A stretch of 64,000 nt of DNA from Caulobacter sp. (GCA_030680355.1 JAUXVF010000031.1:62001-126000), one strand, 5' to 3'; positions 17,428 through 27,411 are shown, counted from the stretch's first letter. The notes: generated by a model not told the origin, from the sequence alone. Numbers and translations: made by a program.

Positions 17428-19248
17428 CTACTCGACCGTCACCGACTTGGCGAGGTTGCGCGGCTGATCAACGTCCGCGCCCTTCAAAACAGCGACATGA
17501 TAGGCCAGCAGCTGGATCGGCGCGGCCATGACCAGGGCCGAGATCAGCGGGTCGCTGGCCGGGGCGGTCATCACCACCTTGGCGCCGGCCGGAGCGTGTT
17601 TGGCGCCTTCGGGATCGGTGATGAACACCACCTGGCCGCCGCGGGCCATGACCTCGCTCATGTTGCTGGCCGACTTCTCGAAATAGCTGTCATAGGGGGC
17701 CAGGATGATGATCGGCGTATGTTCGTCAACCAGGGCGATTGGCCCATGTTTCAGCTCACCTGCCGCGTAACCTTCCGCGTGGATATAACTGATTTCCTTG
17801 AGCTTAAGCGCGCCCTCCAGAGCCAGTGCCGACATCGGGCCCCGGCCGAGATAGAGGACGTCGCGCGCTTTGGCGATCTCGGCGGCGACCTCGCGCACGG
17901 CGTCTTCCAGACCGATGGATTCGGCGATCAGGCGCGGCGCCTCGAGCAGCACGCGCACCAGACGCTGTTCCTCGGCGGCGTCGATGCGACCCCGGGCGCG
18001 GGCGGCGGCGACGGCCAGGGCGACCAGCACGCAAACCTGGGCTGTGAAGGCTTTGGTCGAGGCGACGCCGATCTCCGGCCCGCAGTAGATCGGCCAGACC
18101 ACGTCGACCTCGCGGGCCATGGTCGATTCCTGGGCGTTGACCACGGCGGCGGTTTGCAGGCCGCGCGCCTTGCAGTGACGCAGGGCGGCCAGGGTGTCGG
18201 CGGTCTCGCCCGACTGCGACATGGCGATGGCCAGGGCGCCGGGGCGAAGGGCCGGTTCGCGGTAGCGGAACTCCGAGGCGATCTCGACGTCGACCGGCAG
18301 GTCGGCCAGCTTCTCGATCAGATACTTGCCGATGACGCCGGCGATGTAGGAGGTGCCGCAGGCGACGATCTGGATACGCTCCAGCGCCGCGAAATCGACG
18401 CCGCCGGGCATGGCTGTGCGGGCGGTGAGCGGGTCGGTGTAGGCGGCGATCGTGTGCTGGCAGCCCTCCGGCTGGTCATGGATCTCCTTCTCCATGAAAT
18501 GCCGGTAGTTGCCCTTCTCGACCTGGGCGGCGGCGGCGGACACCACTTTCATGGCCCGTTCGACCGGCGTGCCCGATTCGTCGAAGATCTGGGCGCGATC
18601 ATGATCGATGGCGACGAAGTCGCCTTCTTCCAGATAGGTGACCCGGTTGGTGAAGGGGCCGACGGCCAGGGCGTCGCTGCCCAGGAACATCTCGCCGTCG
18701 CCTGTGCCGACCACCAGCGGACTGCCCTTGCGGGCGCCCATGATGAAATTGTCCTGGCCTTCGATCAGCACGGCCAGAGCGTAGGCGCCGGTCAGACGGT
18801 CCAGCGCCGACTTGAAGGCGGCGAGGGGGGCCTGGCCGGCGGCCAGGTGGAAGTCGATCAGCTGGGCGATGACCTCGGTGTCGGTCTCGCTTTCAAACAC
18901 GCGGCCCGCCGCCTGCAGTTCCGCCTTCAGCTCGGCGAAGTTTTCGATGATGCCGTTGTGCACCAGGCTGACGCGGCCGCCGGTATGGGGGTGGGCGTTG
19001 CGCTCGGAGGGAACCCCGTGGGTCGCCCAGCGGGTGTGGCCGATGCCGACGGTGGCGGTCAGGGGGTGTTCGGCGAGCACAGCCTCAAGCGCCCGGATCT
19101 TGCCCTGGGCCCTGCGGCGGTCGACCTTGCCGCCCGACTGGACGGCGACGCCGGCCGAGTCATAGCCGCGATACTCGAGGCGTTTGAGGCTCTCGATGAG
19201 ACGGTCCGTGACGGGCGAATTGCCCACGATGCCGATGATGCCGCACAT
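17428..19248 (-). CDS. glmS: Glutamine-fructose-6-phosphate aminotransferase (isomerizing)
   Basis: The 606-residue enzyme makes glucosamine-6-phosphate, the first step to UDP-GlcNAc for peptidoglycan and LPS. The N-terminal glutaminase domain starts MCGIIGIVGN with catalytic Cys2 and contains GIGHTRWATHG. The C-terminal isomerase has two SIS domains (CGTSYIAG, AMSQSGETADT, STKAFTAQV) and ends LAKSVTVE, as in the family. It is divergent from glmM, which acts on its product, with about 140 bp between the starts. No glmS ribozyme is seen upstream, as expected outside Firmicutes. Confidence 0.97.
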   Translation of the reverse strand: MCGIIGIVGNSPVTDRLIESLKRLEYRGYDSAGVAVQSGGKVDRRRAQGKIRALEAVLAEHPLTATVGIGHTRWATHGVPSERNAHPHTGGRVSLVHNGIIENFAELKAELQAAGRVFESETDTEVIAQLIDFHLAAGQAPLAAFKSALDRLTGAYALAVLIEGQDNFIMGARKGSPLVVGTGDGEMFLGSDALAVGPFTNRVTYLEEGDFVAIDHDRAQIFDESGTPVERAMKVVSAAAAQVEKGNYRHFMEKEIHDQPEGCQHTIAAYTDPLTARTAMPGGVDFAALERIQIVACGTSYIAGVIGKYLIEKLADLPVDVEIASEFRYREPALRPGALAIAMSQSGETADTLAALRHCKARGLQTAAVVNAQESTMAREVDVVWPIYCGPEIGVASTKAFTAQVCVLVALAVAAARARGRIDAAEEQRLVRVLLEAPRLIAESIGLEDAVREVAAEIAKARDVLYLGRGPMSALALEGALKLKEISYIHAEGYAAGELKHGPIALVDEHTPIIILAPYDSYFEKSASNMSEVMARGGQVVFITDPEGAKHAPAGAKVVMTAPASDPLISALVMAAPIQLLAYHVAVLKGADVDQPRNLAKSVTVE

Positions 19249-19390
19249 GCCGGTTTCGCCGTCTCCGTCCGAGGGTCTAGAATTGCAGGGTTAGGGTGAT
19301 CCCACGGGCGGCGTTTATCATCGGCTGACAAATCGACGGCATAAAAGTGCGTTGCAGACTGTTGCGCGTTTCGAGGACGAGGGAACTCGC

Positions 19391-20743
19391 ATGAGCAAGC
19401 GGACCTATTTCGGCACTGACGGAATCCGGGGCCAGGCCAACAGCCATCCGATGACGGCGGAGGTGGCGCTGCGCGTGGGGATGGCCGCCGGCAAGCTGTT
19501 CCGCCGTGATCACGGCCGCCGCCATCTGGTGGTGATCGGCAAGGACACCCGCCTGTCGGGCTACATGATCGAGCCGGCCCTGGTCGCCGGCTTCACCAGC
19601 ATGGGCATGGACGTGCGCCTGTTCGGACCTTTGCCGACGCCGGCGGTGGCGATGATGACCCGCTCGATGCGCGCCGATCTGGGCGTCATGATCAGCGCCT
19701 CCCACAACGCCTATACCGATAACGGCATCAAGCTGTTCGGCCCCGACGGCTACAAGCTGTCGGACGCCCGCGAGCTGGAGATCGAGGCCCATATGGACGA
19801 GGGCCTCCAGGAAGGCCTGGTCGCCCCCGCTGACCTCGGCCGCGTGCGGCGGATCGACGACGCCCAGGCCCGCTACATCGAAATCGCCAAGGCGACCTTC
19901 CCCCGCCAGATGAACCTCGCCGGCCTGCGGATCGTCATCGATTGCGCCAACGGCGCCGCCTACAAGGTCGCGCCCGAGGTCCTCTATGAACTGGGCGCGG
20001 AGGTCATCAAGGTCGGGGTCGACCCCAACGGCTGCAATATCAACGCCGAATGCGGCTCCACCTACCCCGACGCCATGGTGGCGGCGGTGCGGGAGTATCG
20101 CGCCGATATCGGTATCGCCCTGGACGGCGACGCCGACCGGCTGGCGATCTGCGACGAGAATGGACAGGTCGTCGATGGCGATCAGATTATGGCCACCATC
20201 GCCGGCGCCTGGGCGGCCGAGGACCGGCTGAGCGGCGGCGGCATCGTCGCCACGGTGATGTCGAACCTGGGTCTGGAGCGGTTCATGACCGCCCGCGGCC
20301 TGACCCTGGAGCGCACACCCGTCGGCGACCGGTCGGTGATGGAGCGCATGCGCGGCGGCGGTTTCAACCTCGGCGGCGAGCAGTCGGGCCACGTGATCCT
20401 GTCGGATTTCTCGACCACCGGCGATGGCTTGATCGCCGCCCTGCAGGTGCTGGCGGTCATGGTTCAGACGCAGAGGCCGATGAGCGCTCTGGCCCGGCAG
20501 TTCGAGCCGGTGCCGCAGCGGCTGGAGAACGTCCGTTTCAACAAGGGCGCCGAGCCGCTGAAGAACGCCACGGTCATGGCCGCCATCGCGCAGGCCGAGG
20601 CCAGCCTCAACGGCGCCGGCCGCATCCTGGTCCGGGCGTCCGGCACCGAACCCCTGATCCGGGTCATGGCCGAGGGCGACGACGAAGCCCTGGTGGCCCG
20701 GCTGGTCATGGACGTCGTAGGGGCCGTGAGAGCGGCGGCCTGA
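19391..20743 (+). CDS. glmM: Phosphoglucosamine mutase
   Basis: The 450-residue enzyme converts glucosamine-6-phosphate to glucosamine-1-phosphate. The N-terminus [12 protein letters not shown], the phosphoserine loop [12 protein letters not shown] with Ser104, the metal loop [13 protein letters not shown] and the C-terminal phosphate loop [13 protein letters not shown] are all intact. The ATG at 19391 has GAGG upstream. It is divergent from glmS. Together they cover two consecutive steps of UDP-GlcNAc synthesis. Confidence 0.97.
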   Translation: MSKRTYFGTDGIRGQANSHPMTAEVALRVGMAAGKLFRRDHGRRHLVVIGKDTRLSGYMIEPALVAGFTSMGMDVRLFGPLPTPAVAMMTRSMRADLGVMISASHNAYTDNGIKLFGPDGYKLSDARELEIEAHMDEGLQEGLVAPADLGRVRRIDDAQARYIEIAKATFPRQMNLAGLRIVIDCANGAAYKVAPEVLYELGAEVIKVGVDPNGCNINAECGSTYPDAMVAAVREYRADIGIALDGDADRLAICDENGQVVDGDQIMATIAGAWAAEDRLSGGGIVATVMSNLGLERFMTARGLTLERTPVGDRSVMERMRGGGFNLGGEQSGHVILSDFSTTGDGLIAALQVLAVMVQTQRPMSALARQFEPVPQRLENVRFNKGAEPLKNATVMAAIAQAEASLNGAGRILVRASGTEPLIRVMAEGDDEALVARLVMDVVGAVRAAA

Positions 20744-20946
20744 GAGAAACGCACCTTCCTGCGGGACCGGACTCGGCGGCGCGGGCAGAGCCGCTTGAGA
20801 AGCGTGAGCCCTCAATGCCCTTTTCAGGCCCGTTGCCTCCCTTTGCTCGCCCCAATCACGCCAGCTTGCGCGCGTCGCGAATCCGGGATTATTGTCTTCC
20901 AGCCGCACGCATAAGTTGGAAGGCCGCGCGGTTCTTGGGGGAATTC

Positions 20947-21840
20947 GTGAAACACAAAATCATTGTCGGCGGCCTCATGGCCGCGAGCCTTGCCCTGTGC
21001 GCGGCGGGCCCTGTCATCGCGGCCTCCGCGCCGAAGAACGTCGTGCCCGAGGCGTCCAAATCGGTTGAGGGCGGCCTCGGCGTCCAGGTGCTGGTCGCGC
21101 AAAGTGAGATCAAGTCGAACATCAACCCTTCCTACGTCTCTGTCGCAATGGCCGGCGGCGTGCTCGCGGCCCTGATCGACGCCAAGATCGAATCCGATCG
21201 CGCCAAGAGGGCCGAGATGGAGATCGCCCCGCTACGTACGGCCCTGACCGGCTTTGACGTCGACGGCCTGGCGACGGATACCACCAAGGCGACCATGGCC
21301 AGGTACCCTTGGCTCTCCGTGGCCACGCCCGCCTTCGGGCGTGACAGCTCCTTGCTCGGCAAAAGCGCTGCTCTCGACGCCGCCGCGACCAATGAAGTCG
21401 CCTTCTTCGAATATATCTATGATCTGGCGCCGGACTTTTCGACGATCCGGGTTTCGCTGAACATGCAGTTCGCGAACAAGGCCCTGCCCGAGGGCAAGAA
21501 GCCGGAAAGCCGACTGGCTCCGCGCGAGCTGTCCTACAGCCAGACTGTAACAAGCGTTGTGGCTCTGCCGCGGCCGACGGATATGGCCGGCAACGCCGCG
21601 CGCTGGTCGGCGGGTGACGGGAAACTGGCGCGCAAGGCCCTGTCGGAGGCCTTTGCTGAACTTGCAATTCTGGCCCCGCGGGCGCTCGAACTCTCGGCGG
21701 CTGACCTGAAGGCCATGTCGGGCAAGGACAAGAAGAACACGTCGCTCTACGGCTTTTCGGGGCGTCTTCTGGAAGAGGACGATACGGGCACGTTGCTGTT
21801 CAATGCGGGTTTGACCCACCTTGAAACGCTCTCGGAATAG
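20947..21840 (+). CDS. Exported protein of unknown function
   Basis: A 297-residue protein that I do not recognise. The GTG at 20947 follows GGGGG at good spacing. A signal peptide (VKHKIIVGGLMAASLALCAAGPVIAAS) indicates export. A hydrophobic stretch at about residues 62-76 (VSVAMAGGVLAALIDAKI) could be a membrane-anchoring helix, and the rest is mixed alpha/beta. It ends 3 bp before the lipoprotein gene, so the two are cotranscribed and perhaps form an envelope complex. Confidence 0.7.
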   Translation: MKHKIIVGGLMAASLALCAAGPVIAASAPKNVVPEASKSVEGGLGVQVLVAQSEIKSNINPSYVSVAMAGGVLAALIDAKIESDRAKRAEMEIAPLRTALTGFDVDGLATDTTKATMARYPWLSVATPAFGRDSSLLGKSAALDAAATNEVAFFEYIYDLAPDFSTIRVSLNMQFANKALPEGKKPESRLAPRELSYSQTVTSVVALPRPTDMAGNAARWSAGDGKLARKALSEAFAELAILAPRALELSAADLKAMSGKDKKNTSLYGFSGRLLEEDDTGTLLFNAGLTHLETLSE

Positions 21841-21843
21841 CCG

Positions 21844-22476
21844 ATGTCCGAAACCGAGGTCTCCGGGTCCGGCGGGTTGCCCGCCGGACGGCGAGGGTTA
21901 AGGCGCCGGGCCCGCGCGGTCCTGACGGCGGGCGCGCTCCTCGCCGTCGGCGCCTGCGCCGCGCCCATTCCCCTGGTGCTTGACCCGAGGGTCGCCGCCC
22001 CGCCACTTCGCCCCCTGGCCAAAGGCGTGGTCTACAAAGGCTGCGCGATCAGGTTTACCGAGGTGATCGATGCGCGCCGCGTGCCGGAGACACTGGGATT
22101 GATTACCGGCAGGGCCGTGATGTCCCCGCCCGACTCGGTCGCCTGGATACGCTCCGCGCTGCCGAGGCTGGTCGATCACGGTTTCACTGTCGCCGTGGCC
22201 GAGGAAGAATCAGCTGTGGCGCCGGTGTTCAGCGGGACCGTCAGCCTGCAGACAGCCTGGGTGACCAACGTCTTGGCCAACAAGGCGGCCACGGTCGTGC
22301 TGCACATCGAAGGCCAGGTGGCGGGAGGTCAGTCGATCACCCGCAACTACAGAGGTGACCTGACCAATATCAACTGGGCCACCTCGGACAATGAACTGAA
22401 GGTCCTTGTCGACCGGGCTTTCGTCGAAGCGATCGACGTCATGGCTGCCGATCTCCGACGGTACTGCCCCGCCTGA
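21844..22476 (+). CDS. Predicted lipoprotein of unknown function
   Basis: A 210-residue protein with an arginine-rich N-region, a hydrophobic helix and a lipobox (LLAVGAC, Cys about residue 39), so it is probably lipidated and held in the inner or outer membrane. The mature part has alternating strand-like segments (VVLHIEGQVAGGQSITRNYRG). It is cotranscribed with the exported protein upstream. Its last 38 bp overlap the 3' end of the convergent JAMM protease gene. No family recognised. Confidence 0.68.
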   Translation: MSETEVSGSGGLPAGRRGLRRRARAVLTAGALLAVGACAAPIPLVLDPRVAAPPLRPLAKGVVYKGCAIRFTEVIDARRVPETLGLITGRAVMSPPDSVAWIRSALPRLVDHGFTVAVAEEESAVAPVFSGTVSLQTAWVTNVLANKAATVVLHIEGQVAGGQSITRNYRGDLTNINWATSDNELKVLVDRAFVEAIDVMAADLRRYCPA

Positions 22477-22897
22477 CCAGGCCTGTGCCCCCCGAACCGC
22501 TCACCAGGGTTCGAAGGCGTTTCCGGTCAAACCGTTCGCCGTCCCATTGGTAGAGCGCAAGGTCGCGAAAGCGGACGGAATAGATCAGCCACAACTCGCC
22601 CATCGCCTTTGGCCCGGCGATGTCCCGACGCGACGGCCGGGCCGGCCCCAGGATGTGGGAATGGAACACCCCGCGCAGGGTTGAGCCTACCCGCAACGCC
22701 ATCCGGGCGGACGCGATCGCCGCATCCGGTATGTGAAACGACGTCACGGAATTGCGTTCGCTACCGGTCGCGGCGACGGACAGCCGCACCCTTTCGCGGA
22801 TCACCGTCCCGACAAGAAGACCGCAGGCCTCCCTCGGGAAGGCTATTCGGACCTGCAGCAGAACGGCCGCCAGATCTTCGGCCGCGATCGCGAACAT
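22439..22897 (-). CDS. Mov34/MPN/PAD-1 (JAMM) family metalloprotease
   Basis: A 152-residue stand-alone JAB/MPN domain. The JAMM signature is complete: Glu in PREACGLLVG, then HSHILGPARPSRRD, which is HxH-x7-S-x2-D, giving the zinc ligands and catalytic Ser. Eukaryotic relatives remove ubiquitin; bacterial ones act on ubiquitin-like tails, in sulfur-carrier processing or in antiphage systems. No ubiquitin-like protein, E1 or E2 gene is adjacent. It lies 9 bp after a small helical-protein gene in one operon and overlaps the convergent lipoprotein gene by 38 bp. Confidence 0.85.
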   Translation of the reverse strand: MFAIAAEDLAAVLLQVRIAFPREACGLLVGTVIRERVRLSVAATGSERNSVTSFHIPDAAIASARMALRVGSTLRGVFHSHILGPARPSRRDIAGPKAMGELWLIYSVRFRDLALYQWDGERFDRKRLRTLVSGSGGTGLVRRGSTVGDRQP

Positions 22898-22906
22898 CGT
22901 CGACGG

Positions 22907-23278
22907 CTACAGTTTGAAGATGTGCTCGATGATGCGGACGATCAGCTCCTTCTCGCCGGTGACGATGCCCTTGATCGTGTCCCACAGCTCACCGAGAAAA
23001 TCGCCGCCCACGATGTCTGCGCCGGAAGCGCCGCCCTGGGCGCGCGCCTCCAGTTCCTTGATCAGGGCCTGAAGGTCCGAATTGGTTTCCATCAATCGGG
23101 GATTGGCGCGCATCTGGTCGAGCATGATGCGAACGAGCTCGGTGATCTGATCGTTGAATTTCAGGTCCCAGACCAGAAGCTCATCTGTCCGTTGAAGCAG
23201 CCGCAGGGCGATTTCGCGCCGCCGGCCTTCAAATTCTTCGTGGGTAATCCCGACTCCTACTGAGGACGCTCCAGGCAT
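22907..23278 (-). CDS. Small, mostly helical protein of unknown function, partner of the JAMM protease
   Basis: A 123-residue protein, acidic and amphipathic, predicted largely helical (residues 10-90), then a Gly/Ala-rich break and a C-terminal amphipathic helix (GELWDTIKGIVTGEKELIVRIIEHIF). The ATG at 23278 is chosen because GGAGG lies eight bases upstream. A TTG at 23284 would be too close. It sits 9 bp ahead of the JAMM gene, so it is translated from the same message and may be its substrate or cofactor. That link is inference from position only. Confidence 0.68.
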   Translation of the reverse strand: MPGASSVGVGITHEEFEGRRREIALRLLQRTDELLVWDLKFNDQITELVRIMLDQMRANPRLMETNSDLQALIKELEARAQGGASGADIVGGDFLGELWDTIKGIVTGEKELIVRIIEHIFKL

Positions 23279-23504
23279 AGCCAATTCCTCCTTCAGGTTG
23301 AGTGAAGAAGATGACTCCAGGGTGGTGTCGTCAAGTCAAATATACCAAAGGTGGTGGCGTCACCCGGCGTGCTTTGCGTCCCGCGCTCGACGCCCCATGC
23401 CGGCAGGGCGAACCACGCCGCTCATCTGGGGCGGGACGGCGACCAGGCGTGCATCGGTCGATATGAGGCGTCGGCCTGGTCGCCGGGGTGTCTCCCGTCG
23501 GCCT

Positions 23505-24806
23505 CTACGCCCGCCCGATGCTCGAATAGCGGAAGCCCCGCGCCCGCATGTCTTCGGGGCGGTAGATGTTGCGCAGGTCGACGACGTTGGGCGACCGCAT
23601 CAGCAGCTTCATCCGGTCCAGGTCGAGGGCCCGGAACTGGTCCCATTCGGTGATGATGACCACGGCGTCAGCGCCTTCGACGGCGTCGTAGGGGCCGTCC
23701 TTGAAATCCACGTCGCGCAGCATCTGGCGGGCCTCGTGGCCCTCGGGGTCATAGGCCTGGATGGTGGCGCCCATGGCCTGCAGGGCCGGGACGATGTCGA
23801 GGGCCGGGGCGTCGCGCATGTCGTCGGTGTTGGGCTTGAAGGTCAGGCCCAGCACGCCGATGACCTTGCCGGTCAGGTCGCCGTCGACGGCGTCGGCCAC
23901 CTTGCCGGCCATGGCCTTCTTGCGGGCGTCGTTGATCGAGACGGTGGTCTCGATCAGTCGCACCGGCGCGCCGGCGTCCTGGGCCGTGCGGACCAGGGCG
24001 ATGGTGTCCTTGGGAAAGCAGCTGCCGCCATAGCCGGGGCCGGCGTTGAGGAACTTGTTGCCGATCCGCTTGTCGAGGCCGATGCCGCGCGCCACCTGCT
24101 GCACATCGGCGCCGACGGCCTCGCAGAGGTCGGCGATCTCGTTGATGAAGGTGATCTTCAGGGCCAGGAAGGCGTTGGCGGCGTATTTGATGAGCTCGCT
24201 GGTCCGCCGGTCGGTGAACAGGATCGGCGTCTCGTTCAGATAGAGCGGCCGGTAGAGCTCGGTCATCACCGGCCGGGCGCGGTCGTCCTCGACGCCGACA
24301 ACCACCCGGTCGGGGCGTTTGAAGTCTTCGATGGCGGCGCCTTCGCGCAGGAACTCGGGGTTGGAGACCACGGCGAACTGGGCGTCGGGGCGAGCCTTGC
24401 GGATGATGGCCTCGATCTCGTCGCCGGTGCCGACCGGCACGGTCGACTTGGTGACCACCACGGTGAAGCCGTCGATCAGGTGAGCGATCTCCTCGGCGGC
24501 GGCATAAACGTAGGACAGGTCGGCATAGCCGTCGCCGCGGCGGGACGGGGTGCCCACGGCGATGAACACCGCGTCGGCGCCGCGCACGGCGGCGTCGGCC
24601 TCGACCGTGAAGCTGAGCCGGCCCTCGCGAACATTGCGCGCGACCAGATCTTCCAGACCCGGCTCGAAGATCGGAATCTCGCCGGCTTTCAGCCGCTCGA
24701 TCTTGCCCGCATCCTTGTCGATGCAGACGACGTCATGGCCGAAATCGGCGAAACAGGCCCCGGACACCAGACCCACATAGCCGGTGCCGATCATGGCGAC
24801 GCGCAT
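23505..24806 (-). CDS. ugd: UDP-glucose 6-dehydrogenase
   Basis: The 433-residue enzyme oxidises UDP-glucose to UDP-glucuronate with two NAD+. The N-terminal Rossmann motif is MRVAMIGTGYVGLVSGACFA. The catalytic Cys lies in GYGGSCFPKDTIAL, and the C-terminal UDP-binding domain has GLTFKPNTDDMRDAP. Length and motifs are normal. It is followed upstream by a phosphohexomutase gene 13 bp away on the same strand. The product is a precursor for acidic surface polysaccharides or 4-amino-arabinose. Confidence 0.94.
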   Translation of the reverse strand: MRVAMIGTGYVGLVSGACFADFGHDVVCIDKDAGKIERLKAGEIPIFEPGLEDLVARNVREGRLSFTVEADAAVRGADAVFIAVGTPSRRGDGYADLSYVYAAAEEIAHLIDGFTVVVTKSTVPVGTGDEIEAIIRKARPDAQFAVVSNPEFLREGAAIEDFKRPDRVVVGVEDDRARPVMTELYRPLYLNETPILFTDRRTSELIKYAANAFLALKITFINEIADLCEAVGADVQQVARGIGLDKRIGNKFLNAGPGYGGSCFPKDTIALVRTAQDAGAPVRLIETTVSINDARKKAMAGKVADAVDGDLTGKVIGVLGLTFKPNTDDMRDAPALDIVPALQAMGATIQAYDPEGHEARQMLRDVDFKDGPYDAVEGADAVVIITEWDQFRALDLDRMKLLMRSPNVVDLRNIYRPEDMRARGFRYSSIGRA

Positions 24807-24819
24807 GGACGAAAACCCC

Positions 24820-26322
24820 TCAGATTTCCTGGTTGTATGCCCCGACTTGCGGGTGTTTCGCCAGTCTGGGTTTCACTTCCTCGCGGAACAGGGCGCGCAT
24901 GTCGTCTTCGGACCGCATGCTTTCGACCACCACGACGATCTCGGGCTTGTTGGATGACGCCCGGACCAGCACCCAGCTGCCGTCGTCAAGGGCGACACGG
25001 ACGCCGTTGACGGTGATCACCTCGCTGATCGCGCGGCCCAGGACCGTGCCGCCGGCGGCGGCCAGGTCGCTGTATTCCTTCACGATTTTCTCGACGATGT
25101 CGTACTTCACCTCGTCGGCGCAGTGCGGGCTCATGGTCAGGGAGGTGAAGGCCACCGGCAGCGCCTTGCGCATGTCCGACAGCGTCTGGTCCGGGTTGCG
25201 GTCCAGCATGCCCAGGATGGCCGCGGCGGCGGTCAGGCCGCAGTCGTAGCCCCGGCCCAGCGGCTCGTTGAGGAAGAAGTGGCCGCTCTTTTCGAACCCG
25301 GCCAGAGCCCCCAGTTCGGCGGTCTTGCGCTTGATGTAGCTGTGGCCGGTCTTCCAGTAGACGGTGGTGCAGCCGTTCTCGGCCAGCACCGGGTCGGTGG
25401 CGAACAGGCCCGTGGACTTCACATCGACGATGAAGGTCGCGCCCGGGTTCAGCGGGGCCAGGTCGCGGGCCAGCATCAGGCCGATCTTGTCGGCGAAGAT
25501 TTCCTCGCCGGTGTTGTCGACCACGCCACAGCGGTCGCCGTCGCCGTCGAAGCCCAGGGCCAGGTCGGCGTCGTGCTCGCGCACCGCCACGGCCATGGCC
25601 TGCAGCATCTCATGGTCTTCGGGGTTGGGGTTGTAGCGGGGGAAGGTCCAGTCGAGCTCGCAGTCCATCTCGATGACCACCGCCACGCCCATGCGGCGCA
25701 GGGCGTCGGGGATGAAGGCGCCGGCGGTGCCGTTGCCGCAGGCGGCGACCACCTTCAGCGGCCGGGTGATCGAGATGCGGCGCGAGACGTCGGCGATGAA
25801 CCGCTCGGCGACGCCGTCGACCCGCACCAGCTTGCCGCCGTCGCGCGGCACGAACTCGCCCCCAAGGACGATCGCCTTGAGCCGGCCCATTTCCTCGGGG
25901 CCGAAGGTCAGGGGCCGGGCGGCGCCCATCTTCACCCCGGTCCAGCCGTTCTCGTTATGGCTGGCGGTGACCATGGCCACGCAGGGGGCGTCGAGGTCGA
26001 ACTGGGCGAAATAGGCGGTCGGCGACAGGGCGAGACCGATGTCCAGCACCTCGCAGCCGGCTTCCAGCAGACCCAGGATCAGGGCCTGTTTGATCGACAG
26101 GCTGTAGGAGCGGAAGTCATGGCCGACGACGATCTTCGACTGACCCAGCTCGTGGATATAGGTCCCGAGGCCAAGCCCCAGGGCCTGAATGCCGAGCAGG
26201 TTGATATCGGGCCCAAACAGCCAGCGCGCGTCGTACTCGCGAAACCCGGTCGCCTTGACCAACGGCTCGTTTTCGTAGGCGGCGGTGTTGGGGACAAGGT
26301 CGGCGCGGGGAACGAAGGGCAT
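24820..26322 (-). CDS. Phosphomannomutase/phosphoglucomutase
   Basis: A 500-residue alpha-D-phosphohexomutase interconverting hexose 6- and 1-phosphates. GFREYDARWLFG is the N-terminal substrate loop. MVTASHNENGWTG has the phosphoserine. GFDGDGDRCGVVD is the metal-binding loop, and the final domain has VRASSNKPEIVVVVE. The ASHNENGWTG and RASSNKPE variants are like AlgC/ManB-type enzymes found in alphaproteobacteria. It is upstream of ugd in an operon and should feed GDP-mannose or UDP-glucose synthesis. Confidence 0.88.
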   Translation of the reverse strand: MPFVPRADLVPNTAAYENEPLVKATGFREYDARWLFGPDINLLGIQALGLGLGTYIHELGQSKIVVGHDFRSYSLSIKQALILGLLEAGCEVLDIGLALSPTAYFAQFDLDAPCVAMVTASHNENGWTGVKMGAARPLTFGPEEMGRLKAIVLGGEFVPRDGGKLVRVDGVAERFIADVSRRISITRPLKVVAACGNGTAGAFIPDALRRMGVAVVIEMDCELDWTFPRYNPNPEDHEMLQAMAVAVREHDADLALGFDGDGDRCGVVDNTGEEIFADKIGLMLARDLAPLNPGATFIVDVKSTGLFATDPVLAENGCTTVYWKTGHSYIKRKTAELGALAGFEKSGHFFLNEPLGRGYDCGLTAAAAILGMLDRNPDQTLSDMRKALPVAFTSLTMSPHCADEVKYDIVEKIVKEYSDLAAAGGTVLGRAISEVITVNGVRVALDDGSWVLVRASSNKPEIVVVVESMRSEDDMRALFREEVKPRLAKHPQVGAYNQEI

Positions 26323-26454
26323 AGAGACGGGCTCGCGTTGCTGGGACGCCCCCTATACGCGCCTGGCGAGGCGTTGTTCAGGGGCAGGGGTCGAAAACCA
26401 CCACCGGCGCGGCGTCGCCGGCGGTCAAAACGGACGATCGCGCCGCGACGGGCT

Positions 26455-27411
26455 TCAGACGACGCCGGCGCTCAGAACGTCATGCACGTGCAGCACGCCG
26501 ACCGGCTTGCCGTCGCGAACCACGAACAGGGCGGTGATCCGGCTGTCGTTCATGATCCGCGCCGCGTCCCCGGCCAGGGCTTCGGCGGTCACCGACTTGG
26601 GGTCGGGGGTCATGATCTCGCCGGCGGTCCTGTCGGCCAGACCGTCGAAATTGCGGCGCAGGTCGCCGTCGGTGACGATGCCGATCAGCCGGCCGTCGGC
26701 CGAGACCACGCCGACGATGCCCAGCCGGCGCTCGGTCATCACGCGGATGGCGTCGGGCATCGGCGTCGACTCGCCGACCAGCGGGGCCTCTTCGAGCCGA
26801 TGCATCAGGTCGCCGACCGTGCGCAGCATGGCGCCCAGCTTGCCGCCGGGATGGAAGACGTGGAAGTCGCGGGCGGTGAATCCGCGCCGTTCGAGCAGGG
26901 CGACCGCCAGGGCGTCGCCCAGGGCCATCTGCAGGGTGGTCGAGGTGGTCGGGGCCCGGACCTCGCCGGTGGCCTCGGGCGCGTCGGGCAGCTGCAGAAC
27001 CAGGGTGGCGGCGACGCCCAGCTGGCTTTCGGGATTGGCGGTCATGGCCAGCAGCGGGATGTTGAACCGATGGGCGTAGCCGATCACGTCGGCCAGCTCG
27101 CGCACATCGCCGGATTTGGACAGAGCCAGCACGACATCGTCCTGGCCGATCATGCCCAGGTCGCCATGGCTGGCCTCGGCCGGATGGACAAACATCGCCG
27201 GCGCGCCGGTGGAGGCCAGGGTGGCGGTGATCTTGCGCGCGACGTGGCCGCTTTTGCCCATGCCGGTGCAGACGATGCGGCCCTTGCAGGCGAACAGGAT
27301 TTCCACGGCCTTGACGAAGGGCGCGCCGAGACCTTCGGCCAGGGCGCCGAGCGCCTCGGCCTCGGTGGCCAGCACGCGGCGGCCGACCGCGACGGCGTCG
27401 AAGCCGCTCAT
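26455..27411 (-). CDS. kdsD: KpsF/GutQ family arabinose-5-phosphate isomerase
   Basis: A 318-residue isomerase making D-arabinose-5-phosphate from ribulose-5-phosphate for KDO of the LPS inner core. The N-terminal SIS domain has ACKGRIVCTGMGKSGHVARK, and two CBS domains follow (MHRLEEAPLVGESTPM..., MTPDPKSVTAEAL...). The length is normal. Its ATG overlaps the stop of a 50-codon gene upstream (ATGA), so they are translationally coupled. The symbol is by family function. Confidence 0.9.
   Translation of the reverse strand: MSGFDAVAVGRRVLATEAEALGALAEGLGAPFVKAVEILFACKGRIVCTGMGKSGHVARKITATLASTGAPAMFVHPAEASHGDLGMIGQDDVVLALSKSGDVRELADVIGYAHRFNIPLLAMTANPESQLGVAATLVLQLPDAPEATGEVRAPTTSTTLQMALGDALAVALLERRGFTARDFHVFHPGGKLGAMLRTVGDLMHRLEEAPLVGESTPMPDAIRVMTERRLGIVGVVSADGRLIGIVTDGDLRRNFDGLADRTAGEIMTPDPKSVTAEALAGDAARIMNDSRITALFVVRDGKPVGVLHVHDVLSAGVV

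Noticed and set aside
19249..19390. glmS ribozyme or other leader RNA in the glmS-glmM gap
   Set aside because: The 140-bp gap lacks the ribozyme core; the class is not expected in alphaproteobacteria.
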